From IMG/VR virus record IMGVR_UViG_3300044712_001805, positions 1 through 59,915 of that record: a DNA stretch of 59,915 bases. One strand, given 5' to 3'. Source of the DNA: a virus. Positions 7,264-15,011 of the stretch are shown piece by piece; within the stretch, counting starts at the first letter, position 1; every line of letters starts with the position of its first letter. A program made the position numbers and the translations under genes. The notes under the pieces were generated by a model, which was not told the origin of the DNA, made no database searches, and worked only from the letters and a program-made list of their open reading frames with translations.

Positions 7264-8921
7264 CGACCACCGAGCGGACCCGGGCCGGGACCCTCCCCGC
7301 CGAGCCGGAAGCGGAGCGCGCCCTCCTCGGCGCCGTCCTCATCAACGGCGCGCTCCTCGCCCGCGCTTCTGAGGTTCTCACTCCCGAGGACTTCTCCTCG
7401 GAGCCCCACCGGACGATCTTCGCCGCCTGCGAGCGCGTGGCCGCCACGGGCGCCTCCCCCGACCTCGTGACGGTGGAGGCGGAGCTCTCGGCCCGCGAGC
7501 AGCTCGAGCGCGCCGGCGGCCCCGGCTACCTCGCCGGGCTCCTGGACGTCGTCCCCGACCTCGAGAACGCGGTCGCCTACGCCCGCCTGGTCGAGGACGC
7601 CAGCCGGCGCAGGAGGATGGTCCTCGCGGCCAGGAGGCTCCACGCGGCCCTCGCGCGGGGAGCCGAGACCGAGACGGCGGCCGGGCTCCGGGAGGCGCTA
7701 CAGGCCGAGCTGCGCGACCTGGACGAGGACGAGCCGACCCGCCGGCGCGCGGCCGCCCCCCCCCTCTTTTTGAACCTTCCAGAAGCCGTCGCCCTGAACG
7801 TCCCGCGCCACCCCTCCCCGCTCGGAATCCTCCCGTTCGACCACTGCCTCGGGGGCGGGCTCGGCCCGAACGAGGGAATCGTGCTCGGGGGGGCCCCGGG
7901 GGCGTTCAAGACGTCGACCGTGGCCTTCGCCATCCCCCACCTCGCCGGCCCCGACACGGCCGTCCTGGTGGTCGCCGCGGATGAGCCGGCCCACCGCGTC
8001 GCCCGCAAGATCGCCACCCGCTACGACGAGCTCTGGAACGAACTCTCCTCGGAGTACCCCCCAGTGATCGCCCGCCTAGAGCGGAAGCTCCGAGAGCGAG
8101 ACGCCTACGTCCGCATCACGCACCCGCGGGCGGACTTCTGGCTGGAGGACGCGCTGGATGCGTTCGACAAGGAGGCGCCTCGGAATCGGAGGCGGGTGGT
8201 GATCATCGACCACCTCCAGAGCGTCTACTGCCGCGAGGGGTCCAGCGACTCGGACTCGGAGAAGGTGGAGATCGAGCGGGTGGTGAACTGCCTCGTGGAC
8301 AAGTACATGCGCAAGAAGGAGTGGACGGTGATCGCGCTCTCGGAGGTGACGAAGGCGGCGCTGGTGACCGCCGTGACGATGTCGGACCCGATGGTCGCGT
8401 TCGCCGGGACGCGGAAGATCGTCAGCCGCTTCGACGCGAGCTTCGTCCTGGTCCCCGAGGAGGCGCACCGGGTCCGGGTCCTCACCGGGAAGAACCGACT
8501 GGGCCCGAAGTCCGCGTTCACGCTCGAGTGGAACATCGAGACGTGGAACCTCTCGCACGTGGACGAGGCGGACCGGGAGGAGGAGCGCCTCGCCGCCGCC
8601 CGCAACCGGGCCGCCGAGGTGCGGAAGGAGCGCCAGGTGGTCTCCGAGCAGGCCGCCGCCGCGGCCGCCCTGAGCGCCCGGGAGCTCATCGTGGCGATGG
8701 TGGCGCGGGCGCAGAACCCAGAGACTGGGGTGCCCTACTCGGCGATTCGGGGCGCCTGGCTGAAGGCCGGGCTCGGGCACCTCCGCCTCGCGAAGCCGGC
8801 GCTCGAGTTGGCCTGCCACGACGGGGCGGTCGAGACCTACCAGCGCAAGGTGGTCGGCGAGGCCGGGGCGCCGAAGACGTACGTGAGGTTCCCGCAGCAG
8901 AAAGAACTGGAGGCGTCGTGA
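7260..8921 (+). CDS. DnaB-like replicative helicase
   Basis: A 553-residue protein. Residues 1-110 are a DnaB N-terminal helical domain (PEAERALLGAVL and onward). A linker leads to a RecA-like motor with P-loop GGAPGAFKT near 209-217, VIIDHLQSVY (Walker B) near 320 and a later ALSEVTK segment. The P-loop departs from the DnaB GxPGxGKT pattern, and the motor resembles DnaB/Sak4-type phage helicases. Residues 440-553 are an extra C-terminal region that looks like a winged helix. It should load or unwind at the phage origin; a candidate origin lies 430 bp downstream. GTG start with GTGA overlap. Confidence 0.85.
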   Translation: MTTTERTRAGTLPAEPEAERALLGAVLINGALLARASEVLTPEDFSSEPHRTIFAACERVAATGASPDLVTVEAELSAREQLERAGGPGYLAGLLDVVPDLENAVAYARLVEDASRRRRMVLAARRLHAALARGAETETAAGLREALQAELRDLDEDEPTRRRAAAPPLFLNLPEAVALNVPRHPSPLGILPFDHCLGGGLGPNEGIVLGGAPGAFKTSTVAFAIPHLAGPDTAVLVVAADEPAHRVARKIATRYDELWNELSSEYPPVIARLERKLRERDAYVRITHPRADFWLEDALDAFDKEAPRNRRRVVIIDHLQSVYCREGSSDSDSEKVEIERVVNCLVDKYMRKKEWTVIALSEVTKAALVTAVTMSDPMVAFAGTRKIVSRFDASFVLVPEEAHRVRVLTGKNRLGPKSAFTLEWNIETWNLSHVDEADREEERLAAARNRAAEVRKERQVVSEQAAAAAALSARELIVAMVARAQNPETGVPYSAIRGAWLKAGLGHLRLAKPALELACHDGAVETYQRKVVGEAGAPKTYVRFPQQKELEAS

Positions 8922-9346
8922 TGTTGAAGCCCCTCCTCGTCGGGGAGACGAACCCCTACTCAGTCAGCCCGGCCATGGCGCTCTACCCGCTGCCGGAGTG
9001 GTCCGCCGGCGGGCGCCTCGCCCTCATTCTCGGGCTGACGCGCGGCGAGTACCTCGACCGCTTCGACCGCGCGAACCTCTGCTGCGGGAAGTGGTCGCTC
9101 CCTATCGCGCGCCTCGTCGCGAAATCGCTACTCGTCGCGCAGGACCGCTCTTCCCTGGTCCTCCTCGGCTCGAGGGTCGCTGCGGCGTTCCGCGTCCCGT
9201 TCGACCCCTACTGCGTGGGGACGAACGGCACGGGCCGCTTCGTCGTCCTCCCCCACCCGAGCGGCCGGTGCCGGCTGTGGAACAACCCCGGCGCGGTCGA
9301 GAAGGCCCGCGCCGCCCTCCGCCTCGCGGGAGCGCTCCCGTGGTAG
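8921..9346 (+). CDS. Uracil-DNA-glycosylase-superfamily-like protein
   Basis: 141 residues. GETNP (near 8) stands where UDG families carry the water-activating motif, VLLGSRVAAAF is a core strand-helix, and HPSGRCRLWN matches the DNA-intercalating HPSG motif of family 4/5 and TDG-like enzymes. The protein is shorter than most UDGs, so it may be a minimal glycosylase or a binding-only relative. It could guard phage DNA from uracil or serve in repair. The ATG at 8921 has GGAGG 7 nt upstream; GTG 8918 is a possible alternative. Confidence 0.65.
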   Translation: MLKPLLVGETNPYSVSPAMALYPLPEWSAGGRLALILGLTRGEYLDRFDRANLCCGKWSLPIARLVAKSLLVAQDRSSLVLLGSRVAAAFRVPFDPYCVGTNGTGRFVVLPHPSGRCRLWNNPGAVEKARAALRLAGALPW

Positions 9347-9503
9347 GGGGTTGCTACGCGGCTAGCACCCGGGGTGTCTGGACCGCCTCACACCCATTCG
9401 GTGCCGAGCGGTGCCGAGCGGTGCCAAATCGTACTGGTGAGTGTCGTTTTGGGCTTCTGGCACGGAACCGGGGGTTCGGTGCCACCAATTCGGTGCCGAC
9501 TGA

Positions 9504-9534
9504 CTCGCCCCCCCTATGGGATAGGGGGGGCGAG
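9504..9534. repeat. Perfect 14-bp G/C hairpin within the iteron region
   Basis: CTCGCCCCCCCTAT (9504-9517) is exactly complementary to ATAGGGGGGGCGAG (9521-9534) with a 3-nt loop. No T-tract follows, so a terminator is unlikely. It could be a cruciform or a single-strand initiation structure. Confidence 0.8.
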
Positions 9535-9572
9535 ACTGGATGGCACCGAATGGGTGCGAGACCCCCGGCACA

Positions 9573-9599
9573 CCCCCCCCTACACCTCGGCAGGGGGGG
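9573..9599. repeat. Second C-run/G-run hairpin in the iteron region
   Basis: Eight C (9573-9580) face seven G (9593-9599) across a 12-nt spacer, giving a 7-bp G/C stem immediately before an ATTCGGTGCC copy at 9600. Confidence 0.6.
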
Positions 9600-9720
9600 A
9601 TTCGGTGCCGAGCCGTGCCAAAAACCGGCACCGAATGTTTCGCGGCCGAGGAACGGGGGGTTTTCGGGAATGGTGGTATTTCCCGTGGAAAACGAGTCGG
9701 GCGACTCCCAAGAAAACGCA

Positions 9721-9750
9721 TTGACGACGCCTGGGTGTCGGCTCTATCTT
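9721..9750 (+). promoter_or_regulatory. Sigma70-like promoter for the small-gene block
   Basis: TTGACG (9721-9726), an 18-bp spacer and TATCTT (9745-9750), with a predicted start near 9757. A GGGAGGA ribosome site precedes ATG 9784. It lies 85 bp from the last iteron copy, so iteron-bound protein could influence it. Confidence 0.6.
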
Positions 9751-9783
9751 TCGGACCGAACGCATTCGACGGGAGGACGGTCA

Positions 9784-9954
9784 ATGGTGAAAACGAAGAA
9801 CGAAAACGAACGCGCCAAGTGCGCTCATTGCAAGAAGGGGTTCACGAAGACCAGGAAGTGGCAGCGATTCTGTAAGCCGAAGTGCCGGATGGCGGCGTTC
9901 CTCGCGGCGCAGAAGGCGGCGGTGCAGAACGCGTTCGAAGGCGCGGAGGGCTGA
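9784..9954 (+). CDS. Small zinc-finger protein
   Basis: 56 residues. CAHC and a downstream FCKPKCR form a four-cysteine zinc knuckle like those in small phage proteins and DUF2116-type fingers. The N-terminus is basic. It is the first gene after the iteron-linked promoter and has a strong GGGAGGA site. A nucleic-acid-binding or regulatory role is likely but not shown. Confidence 0.65.
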   Translation: MVKTKNENERAKCAHCKKGFTKTRKWQRFCKPKCRMAAFLAAQKAAVQNAFEGAEG

Positions 9955-9955
9955 G

Positions 9956-10726
9956 GTGGGTGAGTTCGTGAAACCACGAGACGCAGCCCGTGAACTCTGG
10001 CTGAGGTACGCCGGCACGCTGCCGGAGGGTATTGAGAGCGCGTGCGCGGGGTTCTTCCTGTACGGGGCCCCGTCGATCGAGGACTACGAGCGGCGGTGCC
10101 GCCACGGGGAAGCGCGACTCGTGGACTATTTCCGCGGGACCGCGGGGCCGGTTCTCGTCGGCGATGCGGCGAGAGCGCTCGCGGTGCACCCCAACGCGGT
10201 CTACGCTCTCCTGTCGCGGCTCTGCGTCGCCGGGATCACGGTCCCCGGAGAACGCGTTCAGGGGAAGCGGGGGTGGGCACTCGCCGAAGACTGGGAGCTG
10301 CGGTGGGGCACGTGCCGCGGGGACTTCCGCCTAAATCACGCCCTACCCGTCGACGTCCCGCTGTTGGAACACGACGAGTACGTGTCGGCGCTCGAGGTAC
10401 TCCGCGACGCCTGGCTGACGGTCGCCGGAGAGGGGCTCATCCCGAGGGACCTCGACGACGCGCTCGACTTGTTCTTCCGAAGCACCCCGACGCCAGAGGA
10501 CCGCGAAAGGTGTCGCGGCGAGAAGGACGCGCGGATCGTGGAACACCTCCGCGCGAACCCGGACCTGTGCCTGGCCGTCGACATCTCGGAGGCTCTCGGG
10601 CTGTCGCCGAAGGTAATCCGCGAGCGGCTCAACGATCTCCGCGCGCGGGGACTTCTGGCTCCCAGGAAGAAGGGGCGACACCGCCGCGGCCCCGAGAAGT
10701 GGTCGGTCGTCGAGGCGGCGTCGTGA
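9956..10726 (+). CDS. Internally duplicated winged-helix protein; candidate iteron-binding initiator or regulator
   Basis: 256 residues from GTG 9956 with GGAGGG upstream. Two related halves are visible. Each has a helical lead with FF, an 'ED-ER' stretch, a helix-turn-helix pair (ALAVHPNAVYALLSRL in the first, ALGLSPKVIRERLNDL in the second) and a basic wing ending in GW or KW. Two tandem winged-helix units are the architecture of iteron-binding plasmid Rep proteins, and the iteron region lies 320 bp upstream. Direct homology to Rep proteins was not recognised, so it may equally be a transcription regulator. Confidence 0.55.
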   Translation: MGEFVKPRDAARELWLRYAGTLPEGIESACAGFFLYGAPSIEDYERRCRHGEARLVDYFRGTAGPVLVGDAARALAVHPNAVYALLSRLCVAGITVPGERVQGKRGWALAEDWELRWGTCRGDFRLNHALPVDVPLLEHDEYVSALEVLRDAWLTVAGEGLIPRDLDDALDLFFRSTPTPEDRERCRGEKDARIVEHLRANPDLCLAVDISEALGLSPKVIRERLNDLRARGLLAPRKKGRHRRGPEKWSVVEAAS

Positions 10727-11073
10727 TCGAGCTCCGCGCCGCCGACGTCATCCGCGCCGTCCAGGTCGCAGGCAGTCTCAGCCGAGTCGGCATCGCGGCG
10801 GCGTTGGGGGCCGGCGAGGACGACCGCCGGCGCCTCGAGCGGCTCCTGCAGCGGATGCGGGCGAAGGGGCTCCTGGTCTGGGAGGGGCGGCGGTGGTGGG
10901 TCCCGGGACTCGCGCCGCGGGCGTGCACGCGATGCGGCGGGAGCGGGCGCGAGCCGGCGAAGCGGGGCCCGGGGCGGCCACGGAAGAGCGCCTCTCTCGA
11001 AGAGCAGGCGGGCGTCGAGCCGCGCCGGAAGAGCGCCTCTCTCGGCGCGGAGCGGGAAGGGTGGGGGGGATGA
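10723..11073 (+). CDS. Winged-helix protein with CxxCGGSG zinc motif and repeated tail
   Basis: 116 residues from GTG 10723 (GTGA overlap). Residues 1-62 look like a winged helix (RLERLLQRMRAKGLLVWEG), followed by CTRCGGSG and an AT-hook-like GRPRK. The tail repeats RKSASL twice because of a 19-bp exact DNA repeat. The same helix-wing-CxxCGGSG layout recurs in the gene at 13201, so they are paralogs. Probably a DNA-binding regulator. Confidence 0.6.
   Translation: MIELRAADVIRAVQVAGSLSRVGIAAALGAGEDDRRRLERLLQRMRAKGLLVWEGRRWWVPGLAPRACTRCGGSGREPAKRGPGRPRKSASLEEQAGVEPRRKSASLGAEREGWGG
10981..11044 (+). repeat. 19-bp direct repeat 45 bp apart
   Basis: CGGAAGAGCGCCTCTCTCG is exact at 10981-10999 and 11026-11044. 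The 45-bp offset keeps the reading frame and duplicates a 15-residue unit at the C-terminus of the gene at 10723. Confidence 0.9.
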
Positions 11074-11441
11074 GCGAGATCCTGAGCGAGAAGGAATTCG
11101 AGCTGCGGATGCCTTACGGGCGGAAGCGCGGCGAGTATCGCGATCTCCTCGCCCACGACGCCGCCCTCCGCGTGCTCGTGGGGCAGCTCGCGGCGGCGCT
11201 GGCGCGCAAATGCACGTGCCACCATCTGCCGACGCTCCTGAACTTCCACACGACGCCGAATGGTGACGGCACGGTGACGAAGATCATCTGCGGACTGTCG
11301 CGCGACGAGGTGAACCTGTTGGCTTCCGCCCGCTCCGCGAACGGCGGCACGGTTGGAGACATCGCCACGCGCGGCGACTTCGGCTGCACGCTGTTCGCGC
11401 CCCCCGTCCCCGCCTCCGGAGGTGAGAAGAACCATGAGTGA
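11070..11441 (+). CDS. Hypothetical protein with CxCHH motif
   Basis: 123 residues, ATGA overlap with the upstream gene. KCTCHHL near the middle is a possible metal site. No domain recognised. It overlaps the next gene by 8 bp. Confidence 0.55.
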   Translation: MSEILSEKEFELRMPYGRKRGEYRDLLAHDAALRVLVGQLAAALARKCTCHHLPTLLNFHTTPNGDGTVTKIICGLSRDEVNLLASARSANGGTVGDIATRGDFGCTLFAPPVPASGGEKNHE

Positions 11442-12258
11442 TGAGTGCCTCGCGTGCGGTCACGAGACGCCGCACGAACGCAGCGAATATGAAACGACGC
11501 ATAGTTGGTGCGAGGCGATAACGCCGGTTCGGTACCCGTGTGAGGCCCACAAGGAATACAGCGAGGAGTGCGAGGAGAATGATCCGCAGGACGGCGTGGC
11601 GTTCCACTGCTACACGTTAAACAACGAGTGCAGTTGCACCGATGACGCGCGCACCATCGCCTCTCTCGACGCCGCCCTTGCCGCCGCGAACGAAAGGGCC
11701 GAGCGGGCGGAAAAGGAACGAACGGCGGAGCACAACGCCGCCACCGTTTGCCGGTTCGCGTGCCGAGAGTGTGGCCTGCATTGGACACCGGGGCCGACGC
11801 GCGGGATGGGTCCGAACGATTACCCGTGCCCGCAGTGTCAGTACGCCGCTGCTGCCGGGATAGCGGACGCCACCTCGGCTTCTCTTTCCGCCGCGCTGCG
11901 GGAGCGAGACGACCTGAAGCTGCGCGCCACTGAGCCGTACACGCGGCCAGAGCACGAGCGCACGGGGCTCTGCTCCGGTTGCCCGCCCGACACGGGGCTA
12001 CACCGAGAGGGATGTGGCGTGTGTGGCGAACTCTGCCCGACGTGTTTGCGCGGGCAGCGGGACGCGGCGAGGGCGGCGCTGAAGGAAGTCTCGCGCGAAT
12101 TGATGCGCGTCCACATTGACCTCGCCGACTATCACGGCGACCTCTGCAAGAACGAATGCGACCCCGAAGAGGGGCACGGACCGCTGTGCTGTGATCTCGG
12201 GCCGGTCCATCCCAAGGAACACGTCGCGGTCATCGCAGAACGCGAGGCGAAAGAGTGA
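11434..12258 (+). CDS. Large Cys-rich multi-zinc-ribbon protein
   Basis: 274 residues with about 28 cysteines, many in CxxC pairs (CLAC, CREC, CPQC, CSGC, CGVC, CPTC). Two Ala-rich helical linkers (about 72-100 and 155-175) separate three cysteine clusters. It looks like several stacked zinc ribbons on coiled-coil spacers. Start ATG 11434 with GGAGGTGAG. The local DNA is less GC-rich than the flanking replication genes, suggesting recent acquisition. Function unknown. Confidence 0.6.
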   Translation: MSDECLACGHETPHERSEYETTHSWCEAITPVRYPCEAHKEYSEECEENDPQDGVAFHCYTLNNECSCTDDARTIASLDAALAAANERAERAEKERTAEHNAATVCRFACRECGLHWTPGPTRGMGPNDYPCPQCQYAAAAGIADATSASLSAALRERDDLKLRATEPYTRPEHERTGLCSGCPPDTGLHREGCGVCGELCPTCLRGQRDAARAALKEVSRELMRVHIDLADYHGDLCKNECDPEEGHGPLCCDLGPVHPKEHVAVIAEREAKE

Positions 12259-12319
12259 GAGTCCTCGCGCAGTGGGGAGGCGCTCTCGCTTCCGCCCGCG
12301 CTCTTCTGGAGGCGCCCCG

Positions 12320-12523
12320 ATGAGAACGAAGAAGGGCGAAGTGGTGCGGTGGTGCTACGTGTGGAAGGCGTACGTAGGCCACGCGCCGAGTGGCTTCTAT
12401 TACCGGAGGAGAGACGCGGCGGCGGACAGGGCGCGGATGGTTGTGCGCGGCGTGCCGTGCGGCCCCGTTACGCGCATCTCCCTTCCCCTCCCCGCGCCGA
12501 AGCCGGAGGCGAAGAGGAAATGA
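12320..12523 (+). CDS. Small basic hypothetical protein
   Basis: 67 residues, ATG with TGGAGG upstream after a 61-bp gap that shows nothing else. Aromatic and basic (WCYVWKAYVGHAPSGFYYRRR), suggesting a small beta domain with nucleic-acid affinity; no family recognised. ATGA overlap with the next gene. Confidence 0.5.
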   Translation: MRTKKGEVVRWCYVWKAYVGHAPSGFYYRRRDAAADRARMVVRGVPCGPVTRISLPLPAPKPEAKRK

Positions 12524-13200
12524 GCGAGAGAGAACGAGCCAACGATGGCGGACCCGCGTTCCCTAACTACAAGGCGTCGGATCAGCAGCACTACCCGTGG
12601 GAAGGCTCGGGCATGGGCGGACTGTCCCGCCGCGAGTGGTTCGCGGGTCAGGCGCTCGCCACGGTCATTCACCTCACGCAGTCCCGTGACGGATCGTGGG
12701 ATCCGGTCGCCGTGGCAGCCGGTGCCTTCGCGGTCGCTGACGCGATGCTCGCCGAGTCAGCGTTCGCCCCTCCCCCCGCTCCGGAGAAGGCGTGCGCTGG
12801 GTACATCTGCGAAGAATGTTCTGGCGATACGGGACCGGCACGCTATTGCGGCTCTTCTGGAGAGCACTACTGCCGATGCTCACGACGCCGCGACGATCCC
12901 GTCCACGCCGCTCCGGAGAATGCGAAGTGTCGTCGCTGCGGCGCGGCTCACCCGTGGTGTGGCAACCCCGATCACGTCTACGGCTGCGACTGCGGCTCGC
13001 GCAACTGTCCCGGCCCCGCTCCGGAGAAGGTGGGAGAGGGGGAGGCAAGCCATCACTTCGAATGTCGAGAGCGGCACACCGAAGCGATCAAGGAGACGGC
13101 TATCTGCATCGCGAAGGACCATCGGTGCCGCCACTGCATCGGCTACCGTTTCGCCGCGGTCCACGAACGTTCCGCGCACCGAGACGGCAAGGAGAAGTAG
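12520..13200 (+). CDS. Phage protein with conserved GGPAFP/SRREWFAGQAL N-terminus and Cys-rich modules
   Basis: 226 residues. The first 75 (NDGGPAFP, GMGGLSRREWFAGQALA) match a small family widespread in phages whose function is unknown. The rest is three segments separated by PAPEK or AAPEN linkers, with multiple CxxC and CxH pairs (CEEC, CRRCGAAH, CDCGSRNC, CRHC) that look like zinc ribbons. The linkers are encoded by near-identical CGCTCCGGAGAA stretches at about 12778, 12910 and 13016, implying module duplication. Confidence 0.6.
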   Translation: MSERERANDGGPAFPNYKASDQQHYPWEGSGMGGLSRREWFAGQALATVIHLTQSRDGSWDPVAVAAGAFAVADAMLAESAFAPPPAPEKACAGYICEECSGDTGPARYCGSSGEHYCRCSRRRDDPVHAAPENAKCRRCGAAHPWCGNPDHVYGCDCGSRNCPGPAPEKVGEGEASHHFECRERHTEAIKETAICIAKDHRCRHCIGYRFAAVHERSAHRDGKEK

Positions 13201-13458
13201 ATGGAAGAGCAAGAGAAGCAGGCGTACCTCGTCTACCGAGCGGTCGATCTCGGGAGCCGAACCAACCGCGCCATTCGCACGTCGCTCGGGTACTCACCCA
13301 AGCGGCACGAGCCGAACGTGGACCGCGCGCTCCAGCGACTCCGCAAGCGCGGCCTGATCGTGGTGCGGGATGGCCAGTGGTATGTGGCTAGCAAACGAAC
13401 GACGTGTAGCCACTGCGGAGGCTCGGGCCAAGAACCCACGCCTTCGCCCCGCCCGTGA
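13201..13458 (+). CDS. Winged-helix protein with CxxCGGSG motif, paralog of the gene at 10723
   Basis: 85 residues, starting directly after the previous stop with AAGGAG upstream. It has a winged-helix core (RALQRLRKRGLIVVRDGQWYV) and then CSHCGGSGQEP. This matches the gene at 10723 in order and spacing (LQRMRAKGLLVWEG, then CTRCGGSGREP) but lacks the repeated tail. Probably a DNA-binding regulator. Confidence 0.6.
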   Translation: MEEQEKQAYLVYRAVDLGSRTNRAIRTSLGYSPKRHEPNVDRALQRLRKRGLIVVRDGQWYVASKRTTCSHCGGSGQEPTPSPRP

Positions 13459-13495
13459 CCACCCGCGCTCGCCCCAAGCGAGGAGAGAGACTCTC

Positions 13496-13669
13496 GTGAG
13501 ATCTCCACTCTGCCTCCTCCGCACGATCTGGCGCTCACTCCGCCTCTCGGTCTGGCCGCCCGTCATGGGCCACAACTACGTCGAGGTCGAGACCGTCGAG
13601 AACGCCACCGTCGAGGTGCTCCGCTGCGAGACGTGTGGGCACTACTCGATTGGCTGGAGGCGGGGGTGA
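13496..13669 (+). CDS. Small protein with a CxxC knuckle
   Basis: 57 residues from GTG 13496 (AGGAG at 13481). Basic N-terminus, then a CETC motif near the end. GTGA overlap with the next gene. Function unknown. Confidence 0.45.
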   Translation: MRSPLCLLRTIWRSLRLSVWPPVMGHNYVEVETVENATVEVLRCETCGHYSIGWRRG

Positions 13670-13977
13670 AGCTCGCCGAGCCTGGAGCGCTCTTCACGTG
13701 GGAGCGCCGCTGCTACGCCGTCCTCCTCGTCGAGAACCGCCGCGTCGTCCTCGAGCGCCGGCGAGGCGAGGCGCCCCCCGACGTCCTCCAGGAGGCGGCG
13801 CCCGTTTGGGTGCTCGAGGGGAGCGAGGTCCAGCGCGGCGTCGTGACGGAGCTCCGCGAGGAGCACGCGCGCTGGCTGAGGGTGGACTACTACGTCGAGC
13901 GCTCGGAGCTGCTGGCTTCCTGGCTCGCGGCCGGCGGTGAGATGATTCGCAACCAGAAAGAGGCGTCCAATGTGTGA
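13666..13977 (+). CDS. Hypothetical beta-rich protein
   Basis: 103 residues from GTG 13666 with GGAGG upstream. Alternating hydrophobic strands (CYAVLLVENRRVVLERR) suggest a small beta fold. No family recognised. It overlaps the next gene by 8 bp. Confidence 0.5.
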   Translation: MKLAEPGALFTWERRCYAVLLVENRRVVLERRRGEAPPDVLQEAAPVWVLEGSEVQRGVVTELREEHARWLRVDYYVERSELLASWLAAGGEMIRNQKEASNV

Positions 13978-14407
13978 CGACGACGAGGAGGAACCCGTTC
14001 GCTGGCCCCCGCTCGTGAGGCGGTCCGTTGTCGAGCAACTCGAGCGAGACCACGAGGAAGAGCTTGGGAGGTGCATCCGCGATCAGGCTGCCGCTCACGG
14101 AAGGAAAATGGCTCTCGCCCACCGGGTGGTGGCGCATGCGATGGAGCTCCTCGTTCTTCACGGGCGTCGCGGGCTGGCGATGAGGCTCGACGGCCCGGCT
14201 GTATCCCGCGCCGAGTTCCTCGCACTCACCGGGAATCTCACCGCGGCGCTGGAAGATGTCGGTGTCGTTCGGGCATTCGATCTCGACGGCGGGAGTCTCG
14301 GCCGTGGCAGCGGCCGTTCTTACATCAACGTTCACTTCGAGGAGAGCCCTCTCGGGCCGGCACTCGACATCAGCATCACGCTCGACTCGCAGAGGTTTGT
14401 TGAGTGA
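13970..14407 (+). CDS. Hypothetical protein
   Basis: 145 residues: an acidic start, a charged helix (about 20-60), and a C-terminal half with possible strands (YINVHFEES, LDISITLDS). No domain recognised. It shares short overlaps with both neighbours, consistent with one operon. Confidence 0.5.
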   Translation: MCDDDEEEPVRWPPLVRRSVVEQLERDHEEELGRCIRDQAAAHGRKMALAHRVVAHAMELLVLHGRRGLAMRLDGPAVSRAEFLALTGNLTAALEDVGVVRAFDLDGGSLGRGSGRSYINVHFEESPLGPALDISITLDSQRFVE

Positions 14408-14661
14408 GCCGCGGACCGTGGTCGTGCCTCGCCTGCGGACGCGACGGCGACTCAGCCAGTCCCGGGAAGGCGTGGTTGGACTTGGATTCGCAGATGGAAG
14501 GTCAGCTCTGCCAGGAGTGCCGTCGCGACCAGAAGATCTATGTGCCGTTCAGTAAGGCGTGGCGCAACGGGAACTGGTGGGACGTCCCCGTGTTGCAGGA
14601 GCGGCGTCGGACCGTGGGTCGCCGACAAGCCGAGAAGTTCGGCGAGAGGATTTGGGAGTGA
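14404..14661 (+). CDS. Zinc-ribbon protein with C-terminal FGERIWE motif
   Basis: 85 residues from GTG 14404. CLAC and CQEC form a treble-clef or ribbon pair. The C-terminus AEKFGERIWE closely matches AERFGERVWE at the end of the leftward gene at 58587, though the rest differs. Function unknown. Confidence 0.5.
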   Translation: MSRGPWSCLACGRDGDSASPGKAWLDLDSQMEGQLCQECRRDQKIYVPFSKAWRNGNWWDVPVLQERRRTVGRRQAEKFGERIWE

Positions 14662-14984
14662 CCTGCCCCAACTGCGCTCGCCTCGAGGCCGAGTGCGGCG
14701 TCATCGCCGAGATGTGCGCCAACATCTCGGCTGCGCTCCTCGGTCAACTCCCCGCCGGCGTCCCCTACGCCGGCAAGCCCGCCGCCCCCGTCGAGGAGGC
14801 GCTTCAGGTGCGCCGCGGGCTGATGCTCCTGGCCGAGTGGTCGCTCCGCGCGGAGTGGCGCGGGAAGGCCGACGTCGAGGAGAAGGACGTCCTCGAGCGG
14901 ATCGAGAAGGCAATGCGAGTGGCGAAGGCCGAGCTCCCGGTCGCCTACGGGGTCGAGCCGCCGCCGCAGGAAACGATCGAGTAG
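14658..14984 (+). CDS. Hypothetical protein with N-terminal CPNC
   Basis: 108 residues from GTG 14658 (GTGA overlap). CPNC near the start is followed by long helices. No family recognised; possibly a metal-stabilised helical bundle. Confidence 0.5.
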   Translation: MTCPNCARLEAECGVIAEMCANISAALLGQLPAGVPYAGKPAAPVEEALQVRRGLMLLAEWSLRAEWRGKADVEEKDVLERIEKAMRVAKAELPVAYGVEPPPQETIE

Positions 14985-15011
14985 GGGCCGCTGCGCCCCA
15001 CAGAAAGGACC
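14984..15011 (+). promoter_or_regulatory. Hairpin plus GAAAGGACC ribosome-binding cassette
   Basis: GGGGC (14984-14988) pairs with GCCCC (14995-14999) around a 6-nt loop; GAAAGGACC (15003-15011) serves ATG 15015. Third example of this arrangement. Confidence 0.4.

Larger units (their letters stand above)
9347..9783. other. Non-coding region with iterons and hairpins; candidate replication origin or operator array
   Basis: This 437-bp gap has no convincing gene. The 10-mer ATTCGGTGCC occurs at 9396-9405, 9488-9497 and 9600-9609 on the plus strand and inverted at 9542-9551 and 9627-9636; TTCGGTGCC is at 9475-9483. At 9400-9425 three GGTGCC cores are exactly 10 bp apart, on one face of the helix. 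Two G/C hairpins lie among the sites, followed by an AT-richer patch (9661-9700) with an imperfect inverted repeat, and then a promoter. The DnaB-like helicase lies upstream and a double winged-helix gene downstream. Confidence 0.65.

Noticed and set aside
9346-9372. Possible tRNA-like fold after the UDG-like gene
   Set aside because: No T-loop GTTCRA motif or acceptor pairing could be traced; no tRNA was seen anywhere in the window.
9396-9636. CRISPR array
   Set aside because: Repeats are 10 bp, in both orientations and unevenly spaced, with no constant spacers.
9362-9784. Frames of 110-140 codons on both strands in the iteron region
   Set aside because: They merely translate repeats and G/C runs, lack ribosome sites, and overlap each other on both strands.
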